In this document: positions 11,936 through 22,429 of the stretch, piece after piece | Layout of the letters: the number at the start of each line of letters is the position of its first letter | Position numbering within the stretch: position 1 is the first letter of the stretch | NCBI GenBank assembly: GCA_036873755.1 | Contig: JAVTVY010020248.1 | Location: forward strand, 1 to 64,000 | From: Hanleya hanleyi | Taxonomy: Eukaryota > Mollusca > Polyplacophora > Lepidopleurida > Hanleyidae | Length of the DNA: 64,000 nucleotides | Direction of reading: 5' to 3' | Notes under the pieces: model-generated | Seen by the model: the letters and a program-made list of their open reading frames with translations, nothing else | What the model was told of the DNA's origin: nothing | Databases searched by the model: none | Made by a program: the position numbers and the translations under genes

Positions 11936-12030
11936 CTGACTGCGTGGGTTGGCGTATCCGTCTTTTTGATGCTACTGAACTGAAACTGGCCCAAAATCTT
12001 TACTGTTTTAAGAAAACAGAGTTCACAGTC

Positions 12031-12624
12031 TGCCTGCATGATCCCCACATCTATCTCACACTATATGTGCAAATAAAATATCGCCCCACTTCAACCCCAC
12101 TATCGTCTTAGGCTATGCATGAAAACATGCTTGCCCAACAAAATCCCCACGTTTAACTTAAGCTATGAAAACGGCGAGCATTTTGCCCTACATCATCCCC
12201 ACGCCGGACTTAAACTTTCAGCACAGCCCGGCACATTCCCTACATTGGACTTTGTCTACGAGCGCTGGAAAAATCCACCCCACCTAATCCCTACAAACAA
12301 CTCAGTCGATTAACTCCGAAGTTCATTTTCCCTACACGAACCCCACGTTACACTTTGAATATTTAGCAGATAAAGTTATGCCCTACATCATCCCCACGCG
12401 GACTTTGAATTCTCGCCCATTCACCCGGCATAATCCCCACATCAGCCCCACATAATCCCCATATTTATGCTAAATTTGCATAACCGTGGGCAGCTGCCCC
12501 ACACAAACCCTACGTTATCCCCACGAGGAAAGTTCCAAACCACGCTTCGCCCCACACGAACCCCACGCGCCCACCAATACCCCACAGTTTCCCTACGCAA
12601 TCCCCACGTTTATGTTTGTAAGGG
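12031..12624 (-). repeat. right terminal C-rich word array
   Basis: Roughly sixteen CCCCAC and seven CCCTAC words occur in one orientation over 590 bp at irregular spacing. The block ends with GTTTGTAAGGG at 12614-12624, the inverse of the CCCTTACAAAC that opens the left block at 2978. It shares vocabulary with 2978-3240 and with the 3266-3985 tandem array. Confidence 0.6.
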
Positions 12625-13814
12625 TTGCTATTGTTTTTCAACAAAAAAACAAACAATAAACGATTGAAAATCAGCGTATTACGAAGGCATTAAACGATTA
12701 ATAATCATTTGATCTCGATCAAGTGTTAATGACAGTCAACGAGCCCAGCTTCGGCCCAGTAGGCTATAATATGTATATCACTCGAATATTTTAATTACCC
12801 CTTGATCAATATGGCTTTTAAGCTACCAAATGCACCATTCTACTTCAAGTCGTGCATACGTAGTGATACAAATCGGCACACATAACTATTGTGCTTTTTA
12901 ACATCCCCCTTCCCTTTAGAAACGAGAGATCCTGAAGGATCTTGGCGCCCACCGTTGTCCGATAATTGTAAGCTAATGACAAGAGGATCTTTTTGTCCAT
13001 TGTTACTAAGAAGCAAACGATTGATTTGTAATTTTGTTTACAAAATTTCGAATCTGAGCGAAAAAGAACGAAAAGGGGACACTGAAAAACACCAAGATAT
13101 AATCTAAGTTTCAGAAGTTTCAAGATTTCTAGAAACTGTATTTATGTCGGTTGTTATAATACAAGAGAAATGAGCAAAGTTTGTCTGAAAGTGAATGTAC
13201 ATGTACGGAGGATCCTTCGTCTTAGTTATGTAGTATTTTCTATTAATTTAGTTTTTTGCACGTGTCATCATTGGGTACTGGAAGCGAAGACAAATCTCTT
13301 TGACACTTTGGCATGAGCTATGAAACATACTTAAGACTTTATAACTGGGAACGAATGCTAATTCTGTTCTGTTTACTGGGTTAGTTTGAGATATCTCTTT
13401 TAAGATACCATGCTCGAAAATAGTAAGATAGTACAATACTTGATACGGAAGGGATCCGGTCCGCGCAGTAATGTTGAAGCTTCGAAAGTGCCTGAATCCT
13501 GATTATCTTCCTTGGATCGAAACATGCAGTAGTCTACAGTTGTTGAGTTGTGACGTTGAGTCACAAGAGTGACGTCCCGTCATGTAGCCGACCCGCCGGC
13601 AGACGAAAGGATGGGGCAGTTCACTTGCAACTGCATGGACTGAGGAAAACTGATTTAAAATTTGAAGAAATACATTTTAATTCCGAATTATTTGAACTCC
13701 TTGATATGGAAGGCGAAGGGGTGGATATTCTCTATAGTCAATATATAGAATATGCCCCACGGTTTGATCCGCCGACTCTTGTGATGCAACGTCACACATC
13801 GGGAATACCTTATT
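12625..13814. other. no gene recognised
   Basis: Open frames of 60-92 codons on both strands have no family motif. The stretch leads into the 5' side of the tandem array at 13,815; the boundary between unique sequence and the element is not resolved. Confidence 0.5.
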
Positions 13815-16800
13815 AATTTGAAGCGTGATTTGATTTTCGAATCGGACCAGAAAAGGTATCTTGCACAACTTGGCTCCACGTGGGACCTGTGTACCAAATT
13901 TCAGAAAGATCCATGAAATATTTCCTGAGAATTCATGATAACAATGTTTCAAGGTGAAATTCAAGATGGCCACCTGGCGGCCATACTGAATTTTCGAATC
14001 GGACCACAGAAAGGTATTTTGCACAACTAGACCCCAAGGGGAACCTATGTACCAAATTTGCGAAAGATCCCTGCAGTAGTTCCTGAGAAATCACGATAAC
14101 AAAGTTGGATGGGAAAATCCAAGATGGCCGCCTGGTGGCCATATTGGATTTTCGAATCGGACCAGAAAAGGTATCTTGCACAACTAGACGACAAGGGGAA
14201 CCAGTGTACCAAATTTGAGAAAGATCCATGCAGTACTTCCTGAGAAATGACGATAAAGTTTCATGGGGAAATCCAAGATGGCTGCCTGGTGGCCATATTG
14301 GATTTTCAAAGGACGCGGAAAGACATCTTGCACAACTAGACCCCAAGGGAAACCTGTATACCAAATTTGAGAAAGATTCATGCAGTAGTTCCTGAGAAAT
14401 CGCGATAACAAAGTTTCATGGGGAAATCCAAGATGGCTGCCTTGTGGCCATATTAAATTTTCGGATCGGACCACAAAAGGTATCTTGCACAACAAAACCC
14501 CGAGGGGAACCTGTTTACCAAATTTGAGAAAGATCCATGCGGCAGTTCCTGAAAAATCGCGATAACAAGGTATCATGGGGAATTCCAGGATGGCCACCTT
14601 GTGGCCATATTGGATTTTCGATTCGGACCGAAAAAGTTATTTTGCACAATTAGACCCCAAGGGGAACCTGTATACCAAATTTCAGGAAGATCCACGCATT
14701 ACTTCCTGAGAAATGACGATAACAAACTTTCATGAGGAAATTCAAGATGGCTGCCTGGCGGCCATATTGGATTTTCGCATCGAACCAGAAAAGTATCTTG
14801 CACAACTAGACCCCAAGGGGAACCTGTGTACAAAATTTGAGAAAGATCCATGGAATATTCCTGAGAAATCGCAATAAGAAGGTTTCATGGGGAAATCCAA
14901 AATGGCTGCCTGGTGGCCATATTGGGTTTTCGAATCGGACCAGAAAAGGTATCTTGCACAACTAGACCCCAAGGGGAACCTGTGTACCAAATTTGAGAAA
15001 GATCCATGCCGTAGTTCCTGAGAAATCGCGATAACAAGGTTTCATGGGGAAATCCAAGATGGCCGTCTTGTGGCCATATTGGATTTTCGATTCGGACCGA
15101 AAAAGGCATCTGGCACAACTAGACCCTAAGGGAAACCTGTGTACCAAATTTGAGAAAGATCCATCCAGTACTTCCTGAGAAATGAAGATAACAAAATTTC
15201 ATGAGGAAGTCCAAGATTGCTGCCTGGTGGCCATACTGGATTTTCGAATCGGACCAGAAAAGGTATCTTTCACAACTAGACCCCAAGGGGAACCTGTGTA
15301 ACAAATTTGAGAAAGATCCATGCTGTAGTTCCTGAGAAATCGCGATAACAAGGTTCATGGGGAAATCTAAGATGGCTGCCTGGTGGCCATATTGGATTTT
15401 CGAATCGTTCCAGAAAAGGTATCTTGCACAACTAGACTCTAAGGGGAACCTGTGTGCCAAATTTGAGAAAGATCCATGCAGTAGTTCCTGAGAAACAGCG
15501 ATAACAATGTTTCATGGGGAAATCCAAGATGGCTGCCTGGTGGCCATATTGGATTTTCGGATCGGAACAGAAAAGGTATCTTGCACAAATAGACCCCAAG
15601 GGGAACCTGTGTATCAAATTTGAGAAAGATCCATAAAGTAGTTCCTGAAAAATCGCGATAACAAGGTTTCATGGGGAAATCCAAGATGGCTGCCTGGTGA
15701 CCATATTGGATTTTCGAATCGGACCACAAAAGGTATCTTGCACAACAAGACCCCGACGGGAACCTGTTTACCAAATTTGAGAAAGATCCATGCGGCAGTT
15801 CCTGAGAAATCGCGATTACAAGGTATCATGGGGAATTCCAGGATGGCCACCTTGTGGCCATATTGGATTTTCGATTTGGACCGAAAAAGTTATCTTGCAC
15901 AATTAGACCCTAAGGGGAACCTGTGTACCAAATTTCAGGAAGATCCACGCATTACTTCCTGAGAAATGACGATAACAACGTTTCATGAGGAAATCCAAGA
16001 TGGCTGCCTGGGGGCCATATTGGATTTTCGCATCGGACCAGAAAAGTATCTTGCACAACTAGACCCCAAGGGGAACCTGTGTACAAAATTTGAGAAAGAT
16101 CCATGGAATATTCCTGAGAAATCGCAATAAGAAGGTTTCATGGGGAAATCCAAGATGGCTGCCTGGTGGCCATATTGGATTTTCGAATCGGACCAGAAAA
16201 GGTATCTTGCACAACTAGACCCCAGGGGGAACCTGTGTACCAAATTTGAGAAAGATCCATGCCGTAGTTCCTGAGAAATCGCGATAACAAGGTTTCATGG
16301 GGAAATCCAAGATGGCCGTCTTGTGGCCATATTGGATTTTCGATTCGGACCGAAAAAGGCATCTTGCACAACTAGGCCCTAAGGGAAACCGGTGTACCAA
16401 ATTTGAGAAAGATCCATGCAGTACTTCCTGAGAAATGAAGATAACAAAATTTCATGAGGAAGTCCAAGATTGCTGCCTGGTGGCCATACTGGATTTTCGA
16501 ATCAGACCAGAGAAGGTATCTTGCTCAACCAGACCCCAAGGGGAAGCTGTGTACCAAATTTGAGAAAGACCCATGCAGTACTTCCTGAGAAACGACGATA
16601 ACATTGTTTCATGGGGAAATCCAAGATGGCTGCCTGGTGGCCATACTGGATTTTTGAATCGGACCAGAAAAGGTATCTTTCACAACTGGACCCCAAGGAA
16701 AACCTGTGTACCAAATTTGAGAAATATCCATGCTGTAGTTCCTGAGAAATCGCGATAACAAGGTTCATGGGGAAATCTAAGATGGCTGCCTGGTGGCCAT

Positions 16801-18115
16801 ATTGGATTTTCGAACCAGACCAGAGAAGGTATCTTGCACAACCAGACCCCAAGGGGAACTTGTGTACCAAATTTGAGAAAGACCCATGCAGTACTTCCTG
16901 AGAAATGACGATAACATTGTTTCATGGGGAAATCCAAGATGGCTGCCTGGTGGCCATACTGGATTTTCGAATCGGACCAGAAAAGGTATCTTTCACAACT
17001 AGACCCCAAGGGGAACCTGTGTACCAAATTTGAGAAAGATCCATGGAATATTCCTGAGAAATCGCAATAAGAAGGTTTCATGGGGAAATCCAAGATGGCT
17101 GCCTGGTGGCCATATTGGATTTTCGAATCGGACCAGAAAAGGTATCTTGCACAACTAGACCCCAAGGGGAACCTGTGTACCAAATTTGAGAAAGATCCAT
17201 GCTGTAGTTCCTGAGAAATCGCGATAACAAGGTTCATGGGGAAATCTAAGATGGCTGCCTGGTGGCCATATTGGATTTTCGGATCGGAACAGAAAAGGTA
17301 TCTTGCACAACTAGACCCCAAGGGGAACCTGTGTGCCAAATTTGAGAAAGATCCATGCAGTAGTTCCTGAGAAGTAGCGATAACAATGTTTCATGGGGAA
17401 ATCCAAGATGGCTGCCTGGTGGCCATGTTGGATTTTCGGATCGGAACAGAAAAGGTATCTTGCACAACTAGACCCCAAGGGGAACCTATGTACCAATTTG
17501 AGAAAGATTCATGCAGTAGTTCCTGAGAAATCGCGATAACCAGGTTTCATGGGGAAATCCAAAATGGCTGCCTGGTGGCCATATTGGATTTATGAATCGG
17601 ACCAGAAAAAGGTATCTTGCACAACTAGACCCCAAGGGGAACCTGTGTACCAAATTTGAGAAAGATCCATAAAGTAGTTCCTGAAAAATCGCGATAACAA
17701 GGTTTCATGGGGAAATCCAAGATGGCTGCCTGGTGACCATATTGAATTTTCGAATCGTTCCAGAAAAGGTATCTTGCACAACTAGACCCCAAGGGGAACC
17801 TGTGTGCCAGATTTGAGAAAGATCCATAACGTAGTTCCTGAAAAATCGCGATAACAATGTTTCATGGGGAAATCCAAAATGGCTGCCTGGTGGCCATATT
17901 GGATTTTCGGATCGGACCAGAAAAGGGTATCTTGCACAACTAGACCCCAAGGGGAACCTGTGTACCAAATTTGAGAAAGATCCATAAAGTAGTTCCTGAG
18001 AAATCGCGATAACAAGAATTGTTGACGGACGGACTGACGGACGACGGGCGACGGACGACGGACCACAGACGAAAAGCGATTTGAACAGCCCACCACCAGA
18101 TGGTGGGCTACAAAT
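13815..18115 (+). mobile_element. large pearl/HINE-like element with ~155-bp tandem units
   Basis: About 27 tandem units of 154-157 bp. Each contains 'CCAAGATGGCTGCC', 'GATTTTCGAATCGGACC', 'CTAGACCCCAAGGGGAACC' and 'GTACCAAATTTGAGAAAG'. The array ends in a GACGG-rich microsatellite (18024-18060) and a 9-bp-stem hairpin, AGCCCACCA...TGGTGGGCT (18087-18109). The order matches the 4.8-6.0 kb element although unit sequences differ. The block 14,467-~15,250 recurs at 15,721-~16,500, offset by 1,254 bp (8 units). Minus-strand open frames of up to 219 codons lie wholly inside the repeat and are not proposed as proteins. The 5' boundary is approximate. Confidence 0.8.
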
Positions 18116-19320
18116 AACGCTGTTTGCGGTGGGTGACAAACGGACGAAGAGGGATCAGGCATGGATACACGATTCAACACAAAGCGTCAGATCCGACATT
18201 CAATATTCAGCTGTCGTCTATTAAGCAATCTATGTGAGAGATCGCGAGAGAATGATGTCATAATCCTTCTATTTATTCTTTGCCAATGGTCTTGCAATTG
18301 ATTCACGATTAATCATTAGTAAAGTGAGAAAATGATAGCAAACTCGTGAATGAAGAATATCCGGTAGCAGGAAGTTGAACTCTAGAGAGATTGGTTTAGA
18401 AATTGGATGGCTTGCCTGAGATAACTGATCTACCGTATACTCCGCGGTGATAGATTGAATAAAGAAAACTTCTGACTTGCCAAACACGATTATTCTTTTA
18501 TCTTCTTTGTGCATGTCATAGTAATTCCCCCGACGTCCAGTTTGATGATTACACCATATAATTCATACAACGGAAAAGCTAACCCGGATTAAATACCAAC
18601 TATAGAATCGGGTGAATAGGTCAAAATGCTGATCCATCTCCATTGAACCTTCATTCCACGTATATTTCCCAGCTGGACTAGTTGCTATGACACCAAATTC
18701 CATCAAAGTAGAGGGATAATATTTGCTAAGATCGCTCAGGGATACACGTTAAAAAAACTTCAGTAATATTTATCATTATCTATACGTTATAGCGATAATA
18801 TTTTCAATTATTTGCCTGTTCCAGGCACGCCGTGAATCTAGATTGTGATTTTTCCTTATTTGACCAGATTGATGACAGCTCTGCCGTATCTGCACTGTGT
18901 AATAATTTACTGATATATTAATGTCAAAGTTCCTGTGTTTATATACTTCGCAATATTAGCATCGAATCCAAAATTTCGAAAATACCAGAAGCCCTTTATC
19001 GCTTACATATATCAGACAATCCGTACATTTTTACCACATAATTGCCACAGATATTAAATATACTTTGCAAAGAAATAATATTTTTGCAAGAAACGCTTGA
19101 AGTTTCATCACTGATAAAATGTATCCAGCTAGATATACGGTGTCGATTATCACCGCTTCATGGTGCGACCAGCCCTCAACATTCACAAATGGTATTGAGC
19201 CAGCACCAATATAGTGAAGAACTTACTATCCAGCTTGTATAGTAATACCCGCAAACCACATATTACAATACTAATGACTAGGACAATGCATTTTGCTAGT
19301 TTGGTTGTACGACTAAATAA
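18116..19320. other. no gene or repeat recognised
   Basis: AT-rich sequence with short open frames only. Confidence 0.5.
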
Positions 19321-19324
19321 TTCA

Positions 19325-19500
19325 TACAACAGCATTGACACAAAATTCAAAGACAATCTTAGCATACACAAACACAGGCTCGATTCCTGCAAGAGAGAAG
19401 AAGTCAACGGTTTTCAATGATACCAGCAAGACACCAGGATGTTTCAAAAGATCAAATCCGTATCGCTGATCAGTATTCTTAATCCATATAATTTTCGCAG
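19325..19500 (-). mobile_element. PLE 3'-region fragment
   Basis: On the minus strand this matches, with many differences, the 3' region of the PLE copies at 45,070-45,240 and 52,270-52,430, including 'ACTGATCAGCGATACGGATTT' and the 'GTTGAC...TCTCTTGCAGGAA' segment. No RT is present. Confidence 0.6.
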
Positions 19501-19659
19501 TAAACTCGTTATCTACAGAATGATGTATCTCATTCACGCGTTGATGGTTACTGCACTTATGAACGCTTTCGTGTCGAGCTCTTCCGTAATATATTTTAAG
19601 TTTTTCAATATCCCCATACATTCAAATCCAGGTTTTTTCTAATTACAACACATGTAAGG

Positions 19660-20120
19660 GAAGTGGGAAGAGGTGCCGACATACTGACTGCGTCACATGA
19701 CTTCACAGAATAGTCTTCTGGTTAACCTATTCTAAAGCACATACCAAGAATCTAACGATTCGTGATATGTGTTGTATCTCAGGCACGCTTTTATTGTACC
19801 TGTTCATGTGGCAACTTGGATGATATGACCACACGGCCCCTAGCACCGGCATAAGCGGTATTAGATACAAATCTAGAGAGCTATGATGGAAATGCTCTGA
19901 CAACTCGTATACTGGTAATTGGTGAGCTGTTTCGCTGTGACAACTCGTACATTGGAGATTGGTGAGCTGTATCGTCGTCAGATGTAAATGACGGCATTTA
20001 ACACAAAAGACTAGCCTGTAAGGCCCGATGTCGACCCAGCATCAACTTCCCACAAAATGCCAACATATATCAAAGAACAAAAGGTCTGTACAGGGGGCGG
20101 GCCTCGGGGACGAAACGTCC
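19660..20120 (-). mobile_element. PLE-associated repeat with stem-loop module
   Basis: Read on the minus strand it contains a tandem ~45-bp doublet (GACAACTCGTA..., 19,898-19,980), the conserved 'GCTAGGGGCCGTGTGG' segment (19,828-19,843), the covarying stem-loop (19,776-19,807) and 'TAGATTCTTGGTATGTGC'. An inverted, well-conserved copy is at 33,290-33,680. It has no open frame and is probably the untranslated terminal region of a PLE-related family. Confidence 0.6.
19776..19807 (-). ncRNA. covarying stem-loop (copy d)
   Basis: Minus strand: AUGA, A, stem CAGGUAC, loop AAUAAAAGC, stem GUGCCUG, AGAU. One G-U pair; otherwise fully paired. Confidence 0.6.
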
Positions 20121-20289
20121 ACCAGCAGGCGCAATATCTTTCCAAAAATGCTTTTACGTTCCGAAGAAACAGCTACGAATCTTTGTACGGCGTTTTGTGT
20201 ATTTTTGGTGTCCAGCAAACTTTTGGTATATCGTTAAAAAGCGTTTGGAAGAAAAATACCTCTTTTATTGAAACGTTTTGTATTTGATA

Positions 20290-20880
20290 AAGTTTAGGTG
20301 AACGTTTATAATCAAGTCCTAGTAAAAGTGGGGTTTACATATGAATTTTTTATTAGTTGGAGCTTTGTCTGCCGGGAATATGACGATCATACTTTGCAGA
20401 TTTGCGTGAACTTCTTACGAACTGAGGTTTCTTAGTACTTGTTTTTCTTTTGGGAAGGGTACTTCTGTCAATATGTCGGATTGTTCCAACAACCTTGCTC
20501 TTGAGGAGTTCCAGTTACGCAGCGAGTACTGTTGTTTCATTTTTTTCTCGGTTTGAAAACGTATTAACGTAGTGTTTGTAGGCCCTCAGGTTTATTATTC
20601 TCGGCTCTTTTTATTTAGGCCCCTTCACCAGGGTGTTCTTATACCGGTCTTCATCACACACTATCATGTTTACCAATCACAATAAGATTGCAAGGAGTAT
20701 TGATAAATTTCGAAGACTCAGAATCACAATTATAGCCTACCGACGTTTTTCAGTTCCAACTCCGTGACAACATTAGACTAATTTGAATATTTTGATGGCT
20801 ATAGATTTAGTATAGTTATATGAAATGCAAGGGGTTATGTTAACTTAAGGAAGTTTGGTATCGTGTTGTGTACCTTCGGA
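20290..20880. other. no gene recognised
   Basis: T-rich sequence without open frames of note, immediately 5' of a truncated LINE. Confidence 0.45.
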
Positions 20881-20889
20881 TCATTCAAG

Positions 20890-22290
20890 ATTCGTGGTAA
20901 ATGATATGTGAAGAGCAACACGGATTTATGCTCAACAAATCTACCGTTACAAACCTAGCTTGCTTTACGGATTACTTATCTTATGAAATTGATAATGGGG
21001 TACAAGTACATGCGGTATATATGGATTTTCGTAAAGCATTTGATACTGTGTCACATGTCTTGCTCATTCATACGTTGAAAGCATATGGCATATCAGGAAA
21101 TATTCTTGATTGGTTTAAATCGTATTTGTCAAACAGAAGTCAAAGGGTGGTCATTAAGAATATTGCTTCTGATTGGTGTAAGGTTACTTCTGGGGTACCC
21201 CAGGGCTCAATTCTCGGACCCATCTTATTTTCACTATACATAAATGACCTTCCATGTGTACTTCAACATTACAAATGTCTTGTGTTTGCCGATGACACAA
21301 AGTTGTTCAAGTCCATCTCTACCATCGAAGATTGTAAATCCCTCCAAGATGACTTGAATAGAGTGTATGATTGGTGTAAGAGATGGCGGATGGGTGTAAA
21401 CATAGCGAAATGCATTTTACTACTAAGAGAATAACACTAGATTTTAATCACACCCTTTGTGATATTGTACTTTCGTGTGTACAAAAGGTAACGGATCTAG
21501 GAGTCCTACTCTCTCATGATCTTAATTTCAAAAGTCACATAGATAAAACAGTTTCCAAAGCTTTTCAAGTGTCTGGTTTTATTCGTAGGTCTTGTAGATT
21601 CTTTACCAATGTATCTGTTCTTAAAAAGCTGTTCATTTCCCTGGTGAGGAGCAAACTCGAGTATTGCTGTGAAATTTGGTCTCCGCAGCAGTCGATATTT
21701 GTTGATAAAATTGAAAGGGTACAAATGAAATTTATTAAGTTTTGATGTTTTAAAAGTAATATTTTGTACAACAGTACTCGGTTTTATGTAAACGTTTTAA
21801 TCTTCCTGAGCTTGCTATCCGGAGAAATTTTACAGCCTAACATTTTTACATCGCTGTGTAAACAGCACTTTTAACTGTACATACCTTGTGAACCGCATTT
21901 GTTTTTATGCTCCCCAGAGACGGCTAAGAGCCAAGAAACTTTTTAACCCAAAATCGCATAACCTTTTACTGAAAAAAAAACTCGGTAATAGAAAGAATCC
22001 AGAGCCAGTTTAACGAATTTTACGATTCGCTCGACATTTTTACGAACCTAGCTACTTTTAAATCCCAGTGTCGGCGATTACTCTACTCTTATACATTCGA
22101 AGCCTTATATGGTAGAACTTTGTATACGTTACAATTCGGTTTTTAGCTCCTGCCTATATTTTCTATATTAACTATACATTGTTATTTATGTTTTAATACT
22201 ACTCACTAGTTTCACTTATATATGCACAATGTTATCGCCACTGTAATTAGGCACTTTGTGCCTGTTGTGATTGATGTAGAATAAATAAAA
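20890..22290 (+). mobile_element. 5'-truncated CR1/Jockey-group LINE
   Basis: Only the RT and C-terminal part of the element remain, followed by a degenerate tail and AATAAATAAAAAAAG near 22,281. Endonuclease and ORF1 are missing, as expected for incomplete target-primed reverse transcription. The reading frame breaks once inside the RT region, and the tail after 21,745 no longer translates cleanly. Confidence 0.85.
20901..21745 (+). pseudogene. LINE reverse transcriptase fragment, one frameshift
   Basis: The first frame (20,901-21,434) contains RT motifs in order: 'EEQHGF', palm motif A 'YMDFRKAFDTVSH', motif B 'SGVPQGSILGPILF' and catalytic 'FADDT'. It runs into a stop after RWRMGVNIAKC. 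The next frame (21,383-21,745) continues with 'KVTDLGVLLSHDLNFKSHI' and 'SLVRSKLEYCCEIWSP', the usual thumb and downstream sequence of CR1/Jockey-group LINEs. The two overlap, so a single-base indel near 21,400 explains the break. The copy is inactive: the N-terminal endonuclease and the C-terminus are absent. The clade is inferred from motif wording only. Confidence 0.85.
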
Positions 22291-22429
22291 AAAGAAATAG
22301 GTCCCGTCCTTTATCCAAGTAGTTGAGTTTCAAGAAAAGCCGGTCTTGGGATGTTTCGATTATGATCACTGGACGATACGATCGATGAATACGCTACATC
22401 TTGACAAACATTAGGACTGTACGCCTAGG

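Noticed and set aside
2978..18115. CRISPR-like regular repeats
   Set aside because: The tandem arrays have no unique spacers between constant repeats, and the sequence is eukaryotic.
13677..18139. Many minus-strand open frames, up to 219 codons, in the large array
   Set aside because: They follow the 155-bp repeat and restart in each unit. Repeat-encoded peptides such as 'HRFPLGSSCARYLF' reflect nucleotide repetition, not selection.
20106..20120. GGGGACGAAACGTCC, resembling the GAAAC strand of a hammerhead ribozyme (also 33,302-33,316, minus)
   Set aside because: PLEs are known to carry hammerheads, but no CUGANGA core is found upstream (CTGTACAG instead), and the motif is on the strand opposite to the structured module. 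A covariance-model search would be decisive.
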